Shown here: positions 32,431 to 40,704 of the stretch, piece by piece | Layout of the letters: every line of letters begins with the position of its first letter | Position numbering within the stretch: position 1 is the first letter of the stretch | Notes under the pieces: model-generated | The model's input: only the letters and a program-made list of their open reading frames with translations | Databases searched by the model: none | Told to the model about the DNA's origin: nothing | Position numbers and translations under genes: made by a program | DNA from: CAZQKE01 sp964593865 | GTDB lineage: Bacteria > Chloroflexota > Anaerolineae > JAAYZQ01 | Assembly: GCA_964593865.1 (NCBI GenBank) | Contig: CAZQKE010000067.1 | Span: 1-47,014 of the forward strand | Direction: 5' to 3' | DNA: 47,014 bases

Positions 32431-33067
32431 CACCGAATCTTGCCATCTTGGTCTCAAAATCTTGCAACGCCTGGCGCATCATCTCCTGGCGGATGGCCGT
32501 GGTCAGATCGCCACGGGTACGGTTGACGACACCGCGCAGCATATCGGTCGTGCGCCGCAGACCGGCGGTGATGGCATCGGGAAAATCCATCGTCATCAAC
32601 CGACTGTAGACTTCGTCCATGATGTCCAGCATCGTCTCGGCCCTATCCAGCCGGTTCTGGCGCATCAGGTCCAGCGAGTGGCGACGTAATTCGCTGGCCG
32701 CTTCGGCCAGCCCTTTGAGATAGGCCGCCGCCTCAACGCCCAGGGCCTCCGGGGTAGGCAGTTCACCGTCACAGACAAAGGCGTAAACGCAGCAAGCTTC
32801 CACATACTCCTTGAGTGAATCCTGGGTATAACCGGCGTAATACAGATCGGGAAACGGTTCCAGATCGGCGATCATCCGGCGGGCAGTTTCCCGGGCCGTC
32901 GTCAGCAACCGTTCCGCTTCCGCAAAATCGCCCCGATGGGTGGCGCGGATGGCGTTGGCACAATGACGGATCAAAGCACGGGAACGCTGCAAGGCCGCAT
33001 CCCGCGCTGCATTTTTGGCCTCAAACTCAAGGCGGATCTCCTCAACGATGGTTTCCAACTGCTCCAC
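32423..33067 (-). CDS. Translin family protein
   Basis: 214 residues, all helical. It has the family signatures ALQRSRALIRHCANAIRATHRGDF, FPDLYYAGYTQDSLKEYVEA, LGVEAAAYLKGLAEAASELRRHSLDL and MDFPDAITAGLRRTTDMLRGVV. In eukaryotes translin binds single-stranded nucleic acid and with TRAX forms the C3PO ribonuclease; prokaryotic members are known mostly from archaea and some bacteria. No neighbouring TRAX-like gene is seen. The start is GTG at 33067 with GGGAGGG five bases upstream. It overlaps the first Cas4-half gene and lies 27 bases after the EEP gene, so a nucleic-acid role together with these nucleases is plausible (inference). Confidence 0.9.
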   Translation of the reverse strand: MEQLETIVEEIRLEFEAKNAARDAALQRSRALIRHCANAIRATHRGDFAEAERLLTTARETARRMIADLEPFPDLYYAGYTQDSLKEYVEACCVYAFVCDGELPTPEALGVEAAAYLKGLAEAASELRRHSLDLMRQNRLDRAETMLDIMDEVYSRLMTMDFPDAITAGLRRTTDMLRGVVNRTRGDLTTAIRQEMMRQALQDFETKMARFGDE

Positions 33068-33094
33068 TTTTCCCTCCCGGCGGCAAAAGGTCGC

Positions 33095-34093
33095 TCATTC
33101 CTCAAAGGCCAGCCGACCGTACACCGCCCGATGGTCCATCCCTTGCCCCCCGTCCAGCCGTGTCGTCCCCGGCGATTCGCCCAAGACCCACACTACACCC
33201 TGCAAAAAAGTGCTGACCACATGATCGTAGGTTCGTCGGAAAAAGACATAACGCAGGGTAGGGTAAGGCGGTTGGTGCTCGGCAATGCCGCTGTGATAGA
33301 CGTAGGCCGTGCTGCCGGAAACGCCGATCTTTGCGTTCCAGTAGCGGGTACTCACGTCATCCTCCCGCCAGGGGTCCATGTTGAGATCGCCCACCAGGAG
33401 GACATCATCCTGCTGCACCAAACCACCCGGTTCCAATACCTGGCGGAGGGAGTCACGGCGACAGGCAGCACTGCGGCTCTCCGGGTGGGCATTTACCAGG
33501 TCAAAGGTGTGCCCCCGGATACGCACCGTTGCCGCCACGATGCTCACGTTCCAGCGGCAGCCCGGCGCGTGGGAGTCAATGCGCTCCGTCCGGCACAGCC
33601 CACCCGGCGGGCAGTCCTCAACCTCGCCTACATCTACGCGGACGGCGATACACTCAAAGCCGTTGCGCCCGTCGCAGACGATGGTGTACTCCGGCCCCAG
33701 CAAGCGGCGGACCTGGGGTTCGCTTTGCTTTTCGGCACAGACGCTGCCCGGCAGGGCGACGGGGTATTTCGCGCACAACCAATCGGGCATAACCTCCTGC
33801 AAGGCCACAACTTCGGGGCGCAGTTTGCGGATGTTGGCCGCCAGTCGCTCTTCCACATCCCGGCGGCAGAGTTTGAGCACGTAAGGCAGGCAGAACGGAT
33901 CGGCGTTGCCTACGTTGGCCGAAAGGAGGGTAAAACCGTCGGTCTTTTCCCCATCCACCGGCGGAGGCACAAAGGGCCGGATGGCCGCAAAGGGTCGCCG
34001 GAACATCCAAATCCCTCCCAACAGGGCCGCCGCCAGGACCAGGAACAGGCCCCGGCGGAGGCAACTACTGCGCAACAGACTCTGCGAATCCAA
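33095..34093 (-). CDS. EEP-superfamily endonuclease/exonuclease/phosphatase, membrane-anchored
   Basis: 332 residues. One hydrophobic N-terminal segment (about 14-32) acts as signal anchor, placing the domain outside the cytoplasm. EEP motifs: LLSANVGN, VVALQEV (catalytic Glu), LVNAHPESR (His), LLVGDLNMDPW (Asp/Asn) and DHRAVYGRL near the end (catalytic His). Substrates of the superfamily include DNA, RNA and phospho-lipids, so it may be a nuclease or a phosphodiesterase. Many cysteines (KLCRRD, VCAEK, EDCPPGGLCR, GCRW) fit an exported, disulfide-rich protein. Start TTG at 34093 with GAGGG upstream, 17 bases after the PLD-like gene. Confidence 0.85.
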   Translation of the reverse strand: MDSQSLLRSSCLRRGLFLVLAAALLGGIWMFRRPFAAIRPFVPPPVDGEKTDGFTLLSANVGNADPFCLPYVLKLCRRDVEERLAANIRKLRPEVVALQEVMPDWLCAKYPVALPGSVCAEKQSEPQVRRLLGPEYTIVCDGRNGFECIAVRVDVGEVEDCPPGGLCRTERIDSHAPGCRWNVSIVAATVRIRGHTFDLVNAHPESRSAACRRDSLRQVLEPGGLVQQDDVLLVGDLNMDPWREDDVSTRYWNAKIGVSGSTAYVYHSGIAEHQPPYPTLRYVFFRRTYDHVVSTFLQGVVWVLGESPGTTRLDGGQGMDHRAVYGRLAFEE

Positions 34094-34110
34094 ACTACGC
34101 CCTCGGTCCC

Positions 34111-37100
34111 CTACTGCCCGGCCCTGGCCCAGTGATAGTCAAAGAGCTTCCGGAAATCCTCAACGGCCTGCGGATCGGTTGTGCCGATGCTGTATTCGGC
34201 CAGGGTGTTGCCCGGCCCGAACGCGCTGTAGTGCAGGTTCTGGCTGCCGACGACGAGGAATTCATCATCCACGAGCATGGCTTTGGTATGAAGCAAGCCC
34301 TGGAAGAAGCGGATCTCTACCCGGTCGCCCAGCCCCCGTGCTTCTACTTCCTTGCGGAGCAGATCCACGGCGACGACATTCTCAATGCCCTGGAAGGGCA
34401 GGACGCCGATCAGGATGCGCACGTGTGCTCCGTTCTCTGCCGCCTGCAGGAGGTTCTCCACATACTCCGGGGCCTGGTCAAAGGTGCATAGATCAAAAAA
34501 GTGGTTGAGGTTGCACAAGATGGGGAAAGAGAAGCTGACATGCCATACATCCACGCTTTTTTGCGCCGAAGCAAGGAGGGCATAGACCTCCTCATCGGCT
34601 TCCCGGTGGACGTTGGTGCGGAACATGGAGATCGCGACGGAATCGCCGTCGGTGACATAGTAACGCACTACCTCCGGCACATGGTCCACCCTGGCGGTGC
34701 TATCGCGGCAGGTAGCCTGCCAAACGCGGTAGACCGGATCAAAGTCGCGGCAATGGCGTTGCACCGCACCGTCCCAAAGCTCGTCGAACACCCGCCGGGC
34801 GTCCTGGGCCACAGGACCGGTGAACTGGATGCCCAGGTCGGTATCCCCCTTGCCCAGGCCGGAAGGATGGTCAACGGGCATAGGCCGGAACTCAAAGTTG
34901 AAGCCGTTGACGATCACCGCCCTGCCGTCCACGACCATCAGCTTAGAGTGGCTGTGGGGGAACGCACCCTCATAGTTAGCCACCTCCAGACGCCAACCGA
35001 TCTCCGGGTCCACCATCTTTTCAATGCCCGCCGCCCGCAGATCGCCGAGGAGCAGCCACAATTGACTGTCCAACTCCATGGTGGAAATGGGCGGAGAATT
35101 ACCCAACAGGATGCGGACCGTCAGGCCACGGGGGAACCGCTCCGGGTGCGCCTTGAGTTGATCGTACAGATCGGCAAAGGCCCGGCCCAAGATGACGCCC
35201 GGACTGTCCTGGCCTGCGCCTTCATCGTAGGCCATCGTCGCCAACAAGACTTCGTATTGGGCGGTAGAGGCCAGCTCGGCCAATTTATCAAAGGGACCGT
35301 TGACCGTCGGTTCTTGATGGCTAAAGGGCGGCGGGTTTGGGGCGTAGACCAACTTCTCGTAGCGGTTCCGGCAATAGGCCAAAGGATCATCGGGGGAACG
35401 GAATTGGGATTCGGCGGCGACCTGCAAGACCGCCTCCGCCGAGGGAGGCAGGGAGACACCCCGGCAAGTGTACTGCACCTGGGAAGCGTAAAACAAGCCG
35501 GGCGAATCGGCTCCTTGGGGCCAGGCTAGGTGCAAAACGCCCTGCCCATCGCTGCGCAAGGCGGGTTGCACCGGGGCATCGGTACGGGCGACGATGAGGG
35601 GTCGGGTCCAGCCCTCATCACGACGGATGCTTTCATAGAGAACGGGCAAGCCGGGGGTCCATAGGCCGTTGTTCTTGCGTATCCCGTCGGCGGCAAAGAC
35701 AAGGTGTATCCGGCCCTGATCGTCGGCGGCCAAAGCCGGGCGGCTGCCACAGGCGATCCGGGCCACCGTCTCCGCAGGACCATCGCCCTCCCGGTAGCGC
35801 ACCCGTTCACCGTCGCACCAAGCCACATGGACCACACCGGCGTCGTCAAGCCAGATTTCGGGCCGGTCGCCGTCGCCCAGGGTCTCGTCCTCCACATCCC
35901 AACCACCTTGAAAGCGACGGAGGACGATCCGGTCGTTATGGTCAAACACTAGGGCAAAGGACCCACCCGGTCCTGCGCTCAGGCGCGGTTGGCGGCTTGT
36001 CCCCGGCCCGGCGGAAGGAACGCAGCCCTGTGTAGGCGACGGATCTGTTTCGTCGGCCTGCCAAGCGGCGAACTCCAAACCACCGCCCGGTTCCTCCCAC
36101 ACGGCCAATACCGTCCCTTCATCGCCGACGGCCAAAGCAACGGCGTCGGCGGGAGCGGTCCCCGGGTTGGTAGCCTGGCAGGCCGAGCCGACCCGATCCT
36201 CCACCGGCACGGGTGCGGAGCAGCTCACCCCGTCGCAATGGGTGTACCATACCCGTTGCCCTCCGACCGCATCCCCCTCCAGCCAGAGGAGATGCAGGAT
36301 GCCGGAAGGATCAAAAGCGAGCCGGGGGTGGCGCGGAGGGCGATCCGTCGGCAGCGTGACAACCGGTTCCCATTCCACCCCCTGCCGCTCCCCGGTCCAC
36401 GCCCCCCGGGCCATGTACAGGGCGTCGGCTCCGGCCCAGACCAGGGCCACATGCCCCTGCCCCTGTGCGGCCAGACTCGGCCCCCGGACCGGCTCCTCCT
36501 GCCCAAAGGGCAACTCCGTCGGGGGAAACCAATGGGTTCCATCGGCATCGGTGTTCAGGATAGGGGAGTGGTTGGCGTCGCGGGGCACGAACACCTGGCG
36601 CAGATCGGTGAGCAGAGGCCAAAATTTGCCGACGACGAACAAAACGGCCCCGGCGATCAAGAGGCCACGGATGATCTTTGCCCGACGGGAAGGGGGCTTG
36701 CGCACACCGGGCAGTACGTAAGCCAAGCGGTCATAGACGTAGCCGAAGGCGCTCCCCCCGCCCAGGCCAAAGGCAAAGATGCCCAGGAGCAGTATAGGAT
36801 AGGACCCCTCATGGGCCAGCCCTCCGGGTGGGATGGAATCGAGAAAGGCCCAATAGCCCAGACCGAGACCGACTCCGCCCGCGCTAAAGCCGATCAACCC
36901 GGCCAAGGCAACCCGCCAGAACCGCCGCCCCACGGTGAGGAGGCCCAACAGCAGGCCGACCATCAAGCCGATGAAAGCCCCCAAAACGGCAAAGAGAACG
37001 GCGTATTTATCGGGCGGTACGGCGATCAGGTCACCAACGGCCAGGGTGTAGATGAGGAACACCAAAAGATAGAGGATCGTACCGAAGGGAACACCCACGC

Positions 37101-37386
37101 TGGGTGCACTGCGCCAGGCATATCCCCAACGGCCCCTTTCGCGGCCCACGACCGGTAGGGTGTAGCCGCCGATAAAGCCGCCAATGCTGCCGCCGATCAT
37201 GGCAATGGCGAAAACCAGCAAGAGGCCGATGGTGAACAGTACAGATTCCTCCACCCGACCCTGGAACCGTTCTAGGGAAAAGGTGCGAAAGAGGAATTGG
37301 GCGACGATACTGCCCACCACCAGCCCACCACCGTAGGCCAGTCCGGCGGTCAGCATGTTCTTCCAACGTCGCTTATGATCGTTCAT
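34111..37386 (-). CDS. Large membrane protein with beta-propeller and two-HKD phospholipase D-like domain
   Basis: 1091 residues. About seven hydrophobic segments (about 15-265), then a repeat-rich region (about 270-650) of the kind HVALVW, LHLLWLEG, VHVAWC, IHLVFAA, LHLAWP, which suggests a beta-propeller. A PLD-like domain follows (about 690-1088) with HKD motifs H813-S-K-L-M-V-V-D and H1033-T-K-A-M-L-V-D, the latter followed by the usual GSQN. Two HKD motifs in one chain form a complete active site of the phospholipase D/nuclease superfamily. With seven segments the catalytic part would be outside. The substrate (lipid or nucleic acid) is not readable. The ATG at 37386 has GGAG seven bases upstream. 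First gene of a five-gene run. Confidence 0.85.
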   Translation of the reverse strand: MNDHKRRWKNMLTAGLAYGGGLVVGSIVAQFLFRTFSLERFQGRVEESVLFTIGLLLVFAIAMIGGSIGGFIGGYTLPVVGRERGRWGYAWRSAPSVGVPFGTILYLLVFLIYTLAVGDLIAVPPDKYAVLFAVLGAFIGLMVGLLLGLLTVGRRFWRVALAGLIGFSAGGVGLGLGYWAFLDSIPPGGLAHEGSYPILLLGIFAFGLGGGSAFGYVYDRLAYVLPGVRKPPSRRAKIIRGLLIAGAVLFVVGKFWPLLTDLRQVFVPRDANHSPILNTDADGTHWFPPTELPFGQEEPVRGPSLAAQGQGHVALVWAGADALYMARGAWTGERQGVEWEPVVTLPTDRPPRHPRLAFDPSGILHLLWLEGDAVGGQRVWYTHCDGVSCSAPVPVEDRVGSACQATNPGTAPADAVALAVGDEGTVLAVWEEPGGGLEFAAWQADETDPSPTQGCVPSAGPGTSRQPRLSAGPGGSFALVFDHNDRIVLRRFQGGWDVEDETLGDGDRPEIWLDDAGVVHVAWCDGERVRYREGDGPAETVARIACGSRPALAADDQGRIHLVFAADGIRKNNGLWTPGLPVLYESIRRDEGWTRPLIVARTDAPVQPALRSDGQGVLHLAWPQGADSPGLFYASQVQYTCRGVSLPPSAEAVLQVAAESQFRSPDDPLAYCRNRYEKLVYAPNPPPFSHQEPTVNGPFDKLAELASTAQYEVLLATMAYDEGAGQDSPGVILGRAFADLYDQLKAHPERFPRGLTVRILLGNSPPISTMELDSQLWLLLGDLRAAGIEKMVDPEIGWRLEVANYEGAFPHSHSKLMVVDGRAVIVNGFNFEFRPMPVDHPSGLGKGDTDLGIQFTGPVAQDARRVFDELWDGAVQRHCRDFDPVYRVWQATCRDSTARVDHVPEVVRYYVTDGDSVAISMFRTNVHREADEEVYALLASAQKSVDVWHVSFSFPILCNLNHFFDLCTFDQAPEYVENLLQAAENGAHVRILIGVLPFQGIENVVAVDLLRKEVEARGLGDRVEIRFFQGLLHTKAMLVDDEFLVVGSQNLHYSAFGPGNTLAEYSIGTTDPQAVEDFRKLFDYHWARAGQ

Positions 37387-37404
37387 TATTTTTCTCCGGG
37401 GCCT

Positions 37405-37433
37405 ATCCTACCACGAGATCGCATTGGACACAA
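37405..37433 (-). promoter_or_regulatory. Candidate promoter of the PLD-EEP-translin-Cas4-like operon
   Basis: Minus strand: TTGTGT (37428-37433), 17-base spacer, TAGGAT (37405-37410). An overlapping TTTTGACTT lies further upstream at about 37432-37440. The leader of about 12 bases includes CCGGAGAAAAATA before the ATG. Confidence 0.5.
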
Positions 37434-37527
37434 GTCAAAAGCAAAGGAGGACGGCCCTTTCCGCGAACCTGTACCTTTGCAGTGCAAAATTTTGAAGATG
37501 CCCCCCTGCCCTCCCGTCGCCGAACGC

Positions 37528-37556
37528 TTGACCAGCCGTGCAGCGTAGGCTATAAT
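37528..37556 (+). promoter_or_regulatory. Promoter of the epimerase gene
   Basis: TTGACC (37528-37533), 17-base spacer, TATAAT (37551-37556). It gives a leader of about 30 bases with AGAAGGAGGAG before the ATG at 37593. Confidence 0.85.
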
Positions 37557-37592
37557 GGAACGGCCAAATCGGCTTGCAGAAGGAGGAGCACA

Positions 37593-37988
37593 ATGAAATT
37601 GGATCACATCGGCATCGTTGTCCACGACATCGGGGCGGCCCTGGCCGTCTACCGGGACGCCCTGGGCTTGCCCCTCAGAGAGATCGTCCCCGTCCCCGAC
37701 CAAAAGGTGAACGTGGCCTTTTTGCCCCTGGGCGGAAGCAACATTGAGCTGGTCCAACCCACAAGCGACGACACCGGCATCGCCAAATTCCTGGCCAAGC
37801 GGGGCGAAGGCATCCACCACATTTGCATTGAGGTTGAGAACATTGAAGCGACCCTGGCCCGCCTCAAAGAGCACGAGGTACAGCTCATTGACGAGGAGCC
37901 GCGCCGGGGCGCGCACGGGCGGGTGGCGTTTATCCACCCCAAAGCCATGCACGGCGTCCTCATTGAACTGGTTGAGCACGAATCCTGA
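37593..37988 (+). CDS. mce: Methylmalonyl-CoA epimerase-like (VOC family)
   Basis: 131 residues, the usual length of bacterial epimerases. VOC-fold features: opening MKLDHIGIVVHDI with metal ligand H5, GIHHICIEV with H76, and E125 in GVLIELVEH; GRVAFIHPK and FLAKRGEGIHH are typical of methylmalonyl-CoA epimerase. It interconverts the 2R and 2S epimers of methylmalonyl-CoA in propionate metabolism. A B12-dependent mutase follows 750 bases later, but that enzyme has the specificity residues of isobutyryl-CoA mutase, so the epimerase may serve another mutase or a related branched acyl-CoA. The start has a strong AGGAGGAG. Confidence 0.9.
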   Translation: MKLDHIGIVVHDIGAALAVYRDALGLPLREIVPVPDQKVNVAFLPLGGSNIELVQPTSDDTGIAKFLAKRGEGIHHICIEVENIEATLARLKEHEVQLIDEEPRRGAHGRVAFIHPKAMHGVLIELVEHES

Positions 37989-38013
37989 CCGTCCGGCCGG
38001 TTTGTGGTATAAT
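37985..38013 (+). promoter_or_regulatory. Promoter of the toxin-antitoxin candidate, overlapping the epimerase stop
   Basis: CTGACC (37985-37990), 17-base spacer, TATAAT (38008-38013) preceded by TGG (extended -10). The TGA stop of the epimerase lies within the -35 hexamer. Predicted start near 38020 leaves only about ten bases of leader to the ATG at 38030. Confidence 0.75.
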
Positions 38014-38029
38014 GGGTGGGGTGATCGAA

Positions 38030-38377
38030 ATGAAAGTAGCCCGAAAGACCATGATGACCGTACAAATATCCGAACAAATCGCCCGGCATTTGACCAACTT
38101 GCCATCGCCAACGGACAGTCTGGATGCCAAACTGACAGCCCTGCTGGAATCAGAGTACCGGCGACGCCTGGCGCTTTACTACCTGACAGACCGCCTGATG
38201 CGCCAAAAGTACGGCATGACATTCGACGAATTTGAACGTCGGCAGATGACCAAGCAGCAGGGCTACACCTGGGAGGTTGAAGCGGACGCCATCGAATGGG
38301 ATCTGGCAATCAGCGGCATCCGCACCCTGGAACGCCGAATTGCAGAACTGGGCACAATTCCCCATGCGCGTCAATGA
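38030..38377 (+). CDS. Antitoxin candidate of a TumE-like pair
   Basis: 115 residues, mostly helical and charged, with KYGMTFDEFERRQM and a WEVEADAIEWDLAISGIRTLERRI end. This is the form of small proteins that precede DUF6516/TumE-type toxins; the pairing is by gene order and resemblance from memory. The N-terminal part (TVQISEQIARHLTNL) could be a DNA-binding or dimerisation region. An ATG at 38012 lies within the promoter, so the ATG at 38030 is preferred. It overlaps the following gene by 14 bases. Confidence 0.65.
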   Translation: MKVARKTMMTVQISEQIARHLTNLPSPTDSLDAKLTALLESEYRRRLALYYLTDRLMRQKYGMTFDEFERRQMTKQQGYTWEVEADAIEWDLAISGIRTLERRIAELGTIPHARQ

Positions 38378-38717
38378 CCTGCTGCTTGAGCTGTACCGGG
38401 TCGAAAGCCAAACATGGTTTATCCGGCGAATCTCCAACCTGGATATTACCGATGACGCGTTGCGAGCCAGATTAGAGATCGGCGAGGGACTGTTCGTCCA
38501 AATATTTCTGAGTGAACGGTCGGGCCGCTTCAGCATGGCCCTCATCCAGGGCAATCAACGGTTGTACGGCCGCGACCGCGAGTATGGAACCTGGCATCGG
38601 CACCCCTTTCACGATCCGAGCACCCACGAGTTGACGCCGGAAGGTGTATCCCCACGTCCATTGCAGCAATTCATCGCCGAGGTTGAAGAGATTCTGCTAA
38701 AGCACGGACTCGTTTGA
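38364..38717 (+). CDS. TumE/DUF6516-like toxin candidate
   Basis: 117 residues. LEIGEGLFVQIFLSERSGRF, MALIQGNQRLYGRDRE and TWHRHPFHDP resemble the TumE (DUF6516) toxin family, whose members end in a histidine-rich H-x-H-P motif; identification is tentative. The ATG at 38364 lies inside the preceding gene, giving a coupled two-gene unit placed between the epimerase and the mutase genes. Confidence 0.6.
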   Translation: MRVNDLLLELYRVESQTWFIRRISNLDITDDALRARLEIGEGLFVQIFLSERSGRFSMALIQGNQRLYGRDREYGTWHRHPFHDPSTHELTPEGVSPRPLQQFIAEVEEILLKHGLV

Positions 38718-38736
38718 AATGCACAGGGGGTAAATC

Positions 38737-40407
38737 ATGTCCAACCTGGAAAATCTCCAAGCCGCAAAGGAAAGGTGGGAACAGACGACGCTCCAACGGA
38801 CCCTGGACCGTTTCCCGGAGCGGTTGGAAACATTCATGACCACTTCCGGCGCACCGGTGGAGCGGCTCTACACCCCTCTGGACGTGGCCGACCTGGACTA
38901 TGAGCGCGACCTGGGTTTCCCCGGCGAGTACCCCTTTACGCGGGGCATCCACGCCACCATGCACCGGGGGCGGCTGTGGACGATGCGCATGTTTGCCGGG
39001 TTCGGCACGGCGGAAGAGACCAACGCCCGCTACAAATACCTGCTGGAACACGGCGAAACCGGCCTTTCCGTGGCCTTTGACATGCCCACCCTTTACGGCT
39101 ACGATACCGACGCCCCCGAAGCCCTGGGCGAATTCGGCAAATGCGGCGTGGCCGTTTCCAGCCTGGCCGACATGGAAATCCTGTTTGACGGCATCCCCGT
39201 AGACCAGATCACGACCTCCATGACCATCAACAGCCCGGCAGCCGTCATCTGGGCCATGTATATCGTCATGGCCGAAAAACGCGGGATTCCCATGGAGGCG
39301 TTGGGCGGCACGATCCAGAACGACATCCTCAAAGAGTTCATCGCCCAAAAAGAGTTCATCTTTCCGCCCGAACCCTCCATGCGGCTGGTGGTAGACACCT
39401 TTGAGTACGGCAGCCGGTATCTCCCCAAGTGGAACACCATCAGCATCAGCGGCTACCACATCCGCGAGGCGGGCGCGACGGCGGCGCAGGAGTTGGCCTT
39501 CACCCTGGCCGACGGCATGGAATATGTCCGCTGGGGCATGGAGCGGGGGCTGGACGTGGACCGCTTTGCGCCCCGGCTTTCCTTCTTTTTCAACTCCCAC
39601 AACGACTTTTTCGAAGAGATCGCCAAGTTCCGGGCGGCGCGGCGCATCTGGGCGCGGGAGATGCGCCAGACCTTTGGGGCCAAGAACCCGCGCAGCTGGC
39701 TGCTCCGCTTCCACACCCAGACCGCCGGGTGCAGCCTGACGGCCCAACAGCCGGAAAACAACATCGTGCGCACCGCCTGGCAGGCCCTGGCCGCCGTCCT
39801 GGGCGGGACTCAATCGCTCCATACCAACAGCATGGACGAGGCGTTGGCCCTACCCAGCGAGTATGCCGTCAAGATCGCCCTCCGCACCCAGCAGCTCATC
39901 GCCCACGAGAGCGGCGTGGTCAACACCGTGGACCCTTTGGCCGGTTCCTACTTTGTCGAAGCGTTGACCAACCGCATCGAAGCCGAGGTCTATGACTATT
40001 TCCGCAAAATCGAAGCCCTGGGCGGCGTCATCCCCGCCATTGAAAAGGGCTTCTTCCAACGTGAAATCGCCGAATCGGCCTACCGCTACCAGCGGGAGAT
40101 TGACACCCACCGGCGCACCATCGTCGGCGTCAACGAATACGTGGAGGATGAGCCGATCCGCATCCCCTTGCTGAAAATGGACCCCCAGGGCTACGAGCGG
40201 CAGGTCGCCCGGCTGGAGCGAGTCCGCCGCGAACGGGACAACGAGCGGGTAGGCGTCACCCTGGCCGCCCTGCGGGAAGCCGCCCAGGGCACAGAAAACA
40301 CCATGCCCTACATCCTGGATTGCGTCCGCGCCTATGCCACCCTGGGCGAGATCATGGGAGTCTTTCGGGAGGTTTTCGGTGAATACCGGGAACCGACGAT
40401 CATCTAA
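38737..40407 (+). CDS. Adenosylcobalamin-dependent acyl-CoA mutase, large subunit (isobutyryl-CoA mutase signature)
   Basis: 556 residues, the length of a separate large subunit without a B12-binding domain; the small subunit is not in the window. All family blocks are present (EYPFTRGIHATMHRGRLWTM, FDMPTLYGYD, GTIQNDILKEF with Q194, HTQTAGCSLTAQQPENN, LGGTQSLHTNS). Two positions decide substrate choice. Tyr89 and Arg207 of methylmalonyl-CoA mutase correspond here to F86 and Q204, in the same spacing of 118 residues. Phe/Gln is the isobutyryl-CoA mutase pair (Phe80/Gln198). It is thus more likely to interconvert isobutyryl- and n-butyryl-CoA, or a related substrate, than methylmalonyl- and succinyl-CoA. 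Databases would name it methylmalonyl-CoA mutase. Confidence 0.88.
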   Translation: MSNLENLQAAKERWEQTTLQRTLDRFPERLETFMTTSGAPVERLYTPLDVADLDYERDLGFPGEYPFTRGIHATMHRGRLWTMRMFAGFGTAEETNARYKYLLEHGETGLSVAFDMPTLYGYDTDAPEALGEFGKCGVAVSSLADMEILFDGIPVDQITTSMTINSPAAVIWAMYIVMAEKRGIPMEALGGTIQNDILKEFIAQKEFIFPPEPSMRLVVDTFEYGSRYLPKWNTISISGYHIREAGATAAQELAFTLADGMEYVRWGMERGLDVDRFAPRLSFFFNSHNDFFEEIAKFRAARRIWAREMRQTFGAKNPRSWLLRFHTQTAGCSLTAQQPENNIVRTAWQALAAVLGGTQSLHTNSMDEALALPSEYAVKIALRTQQLIAHESGVVNTVDPLAGSYFVEALTNRIEAEVYDYFRKIEALGGVIPAIEKGFFQREIAESAYRYQREIDTHRRTIVGVNEYVEDEPIRIPLLKMDPQGYERQVARLERVRRERDNERVGVTLAALREAAQGTENTMPYILDCVRAYATLGEIMGVFREVFGEYREPTII

Positions 40408-40416
40408 AGGCCACTA

Positions 40417-40704
40417 ATGCGCATCGACGAACTGATCTGGGACGATTGGAACATTAAACATATCGCCAGGCACGATGTCAGCGAGCAAGAGGTGGAGCAG
40501 GTCTGTGAGCCAGGGCAACACCTTGCCCGCCGGGCGACCAAAACCGATTACGGGCTAACGCGCTACCGGGTCTACGGCCAAAGCTACAGCGGACGTTATC
40601 TGTTTATCGTTCTGGATCGCGTTCGGAACCACAAGTTCTATGTGGTTACGGCTCGTGACATGACGGAACGGGAGAAGCAAGCTTTCAAGAGGCAACGGAA
40701 ATGA
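40417..40704 (+). CDS. BrnT-like toxin candidate
   Basis: 95 residues. IWDDWNIKHIARHDVSEQEVEQV resembles the BrnT (DUF497) opening (W-D-x-K-N-x-K-H-x-V-S-x-E-E), and YLFIVLDRVRNHKFYVVTARDMTEREK matches its end (V-T-A-R-x-M-x2-x-E-R). BrnT toxins are RelE-like mRNA endonucleases. Here the partner carries a CopG-like start and a zinc finger. It follows the mutase by nine bases and overlaps the next gene by four bases (ATGA). Confidence 0.75.
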   Translation: MRIDELIWDDWNIKHIARHDVSEQEVEQVCEPGQHLARRATKTDYGLTRYRVYGQSYSGRYLFIVLDRVRNHKFYVVTARDMTEREKQAFKRQRK

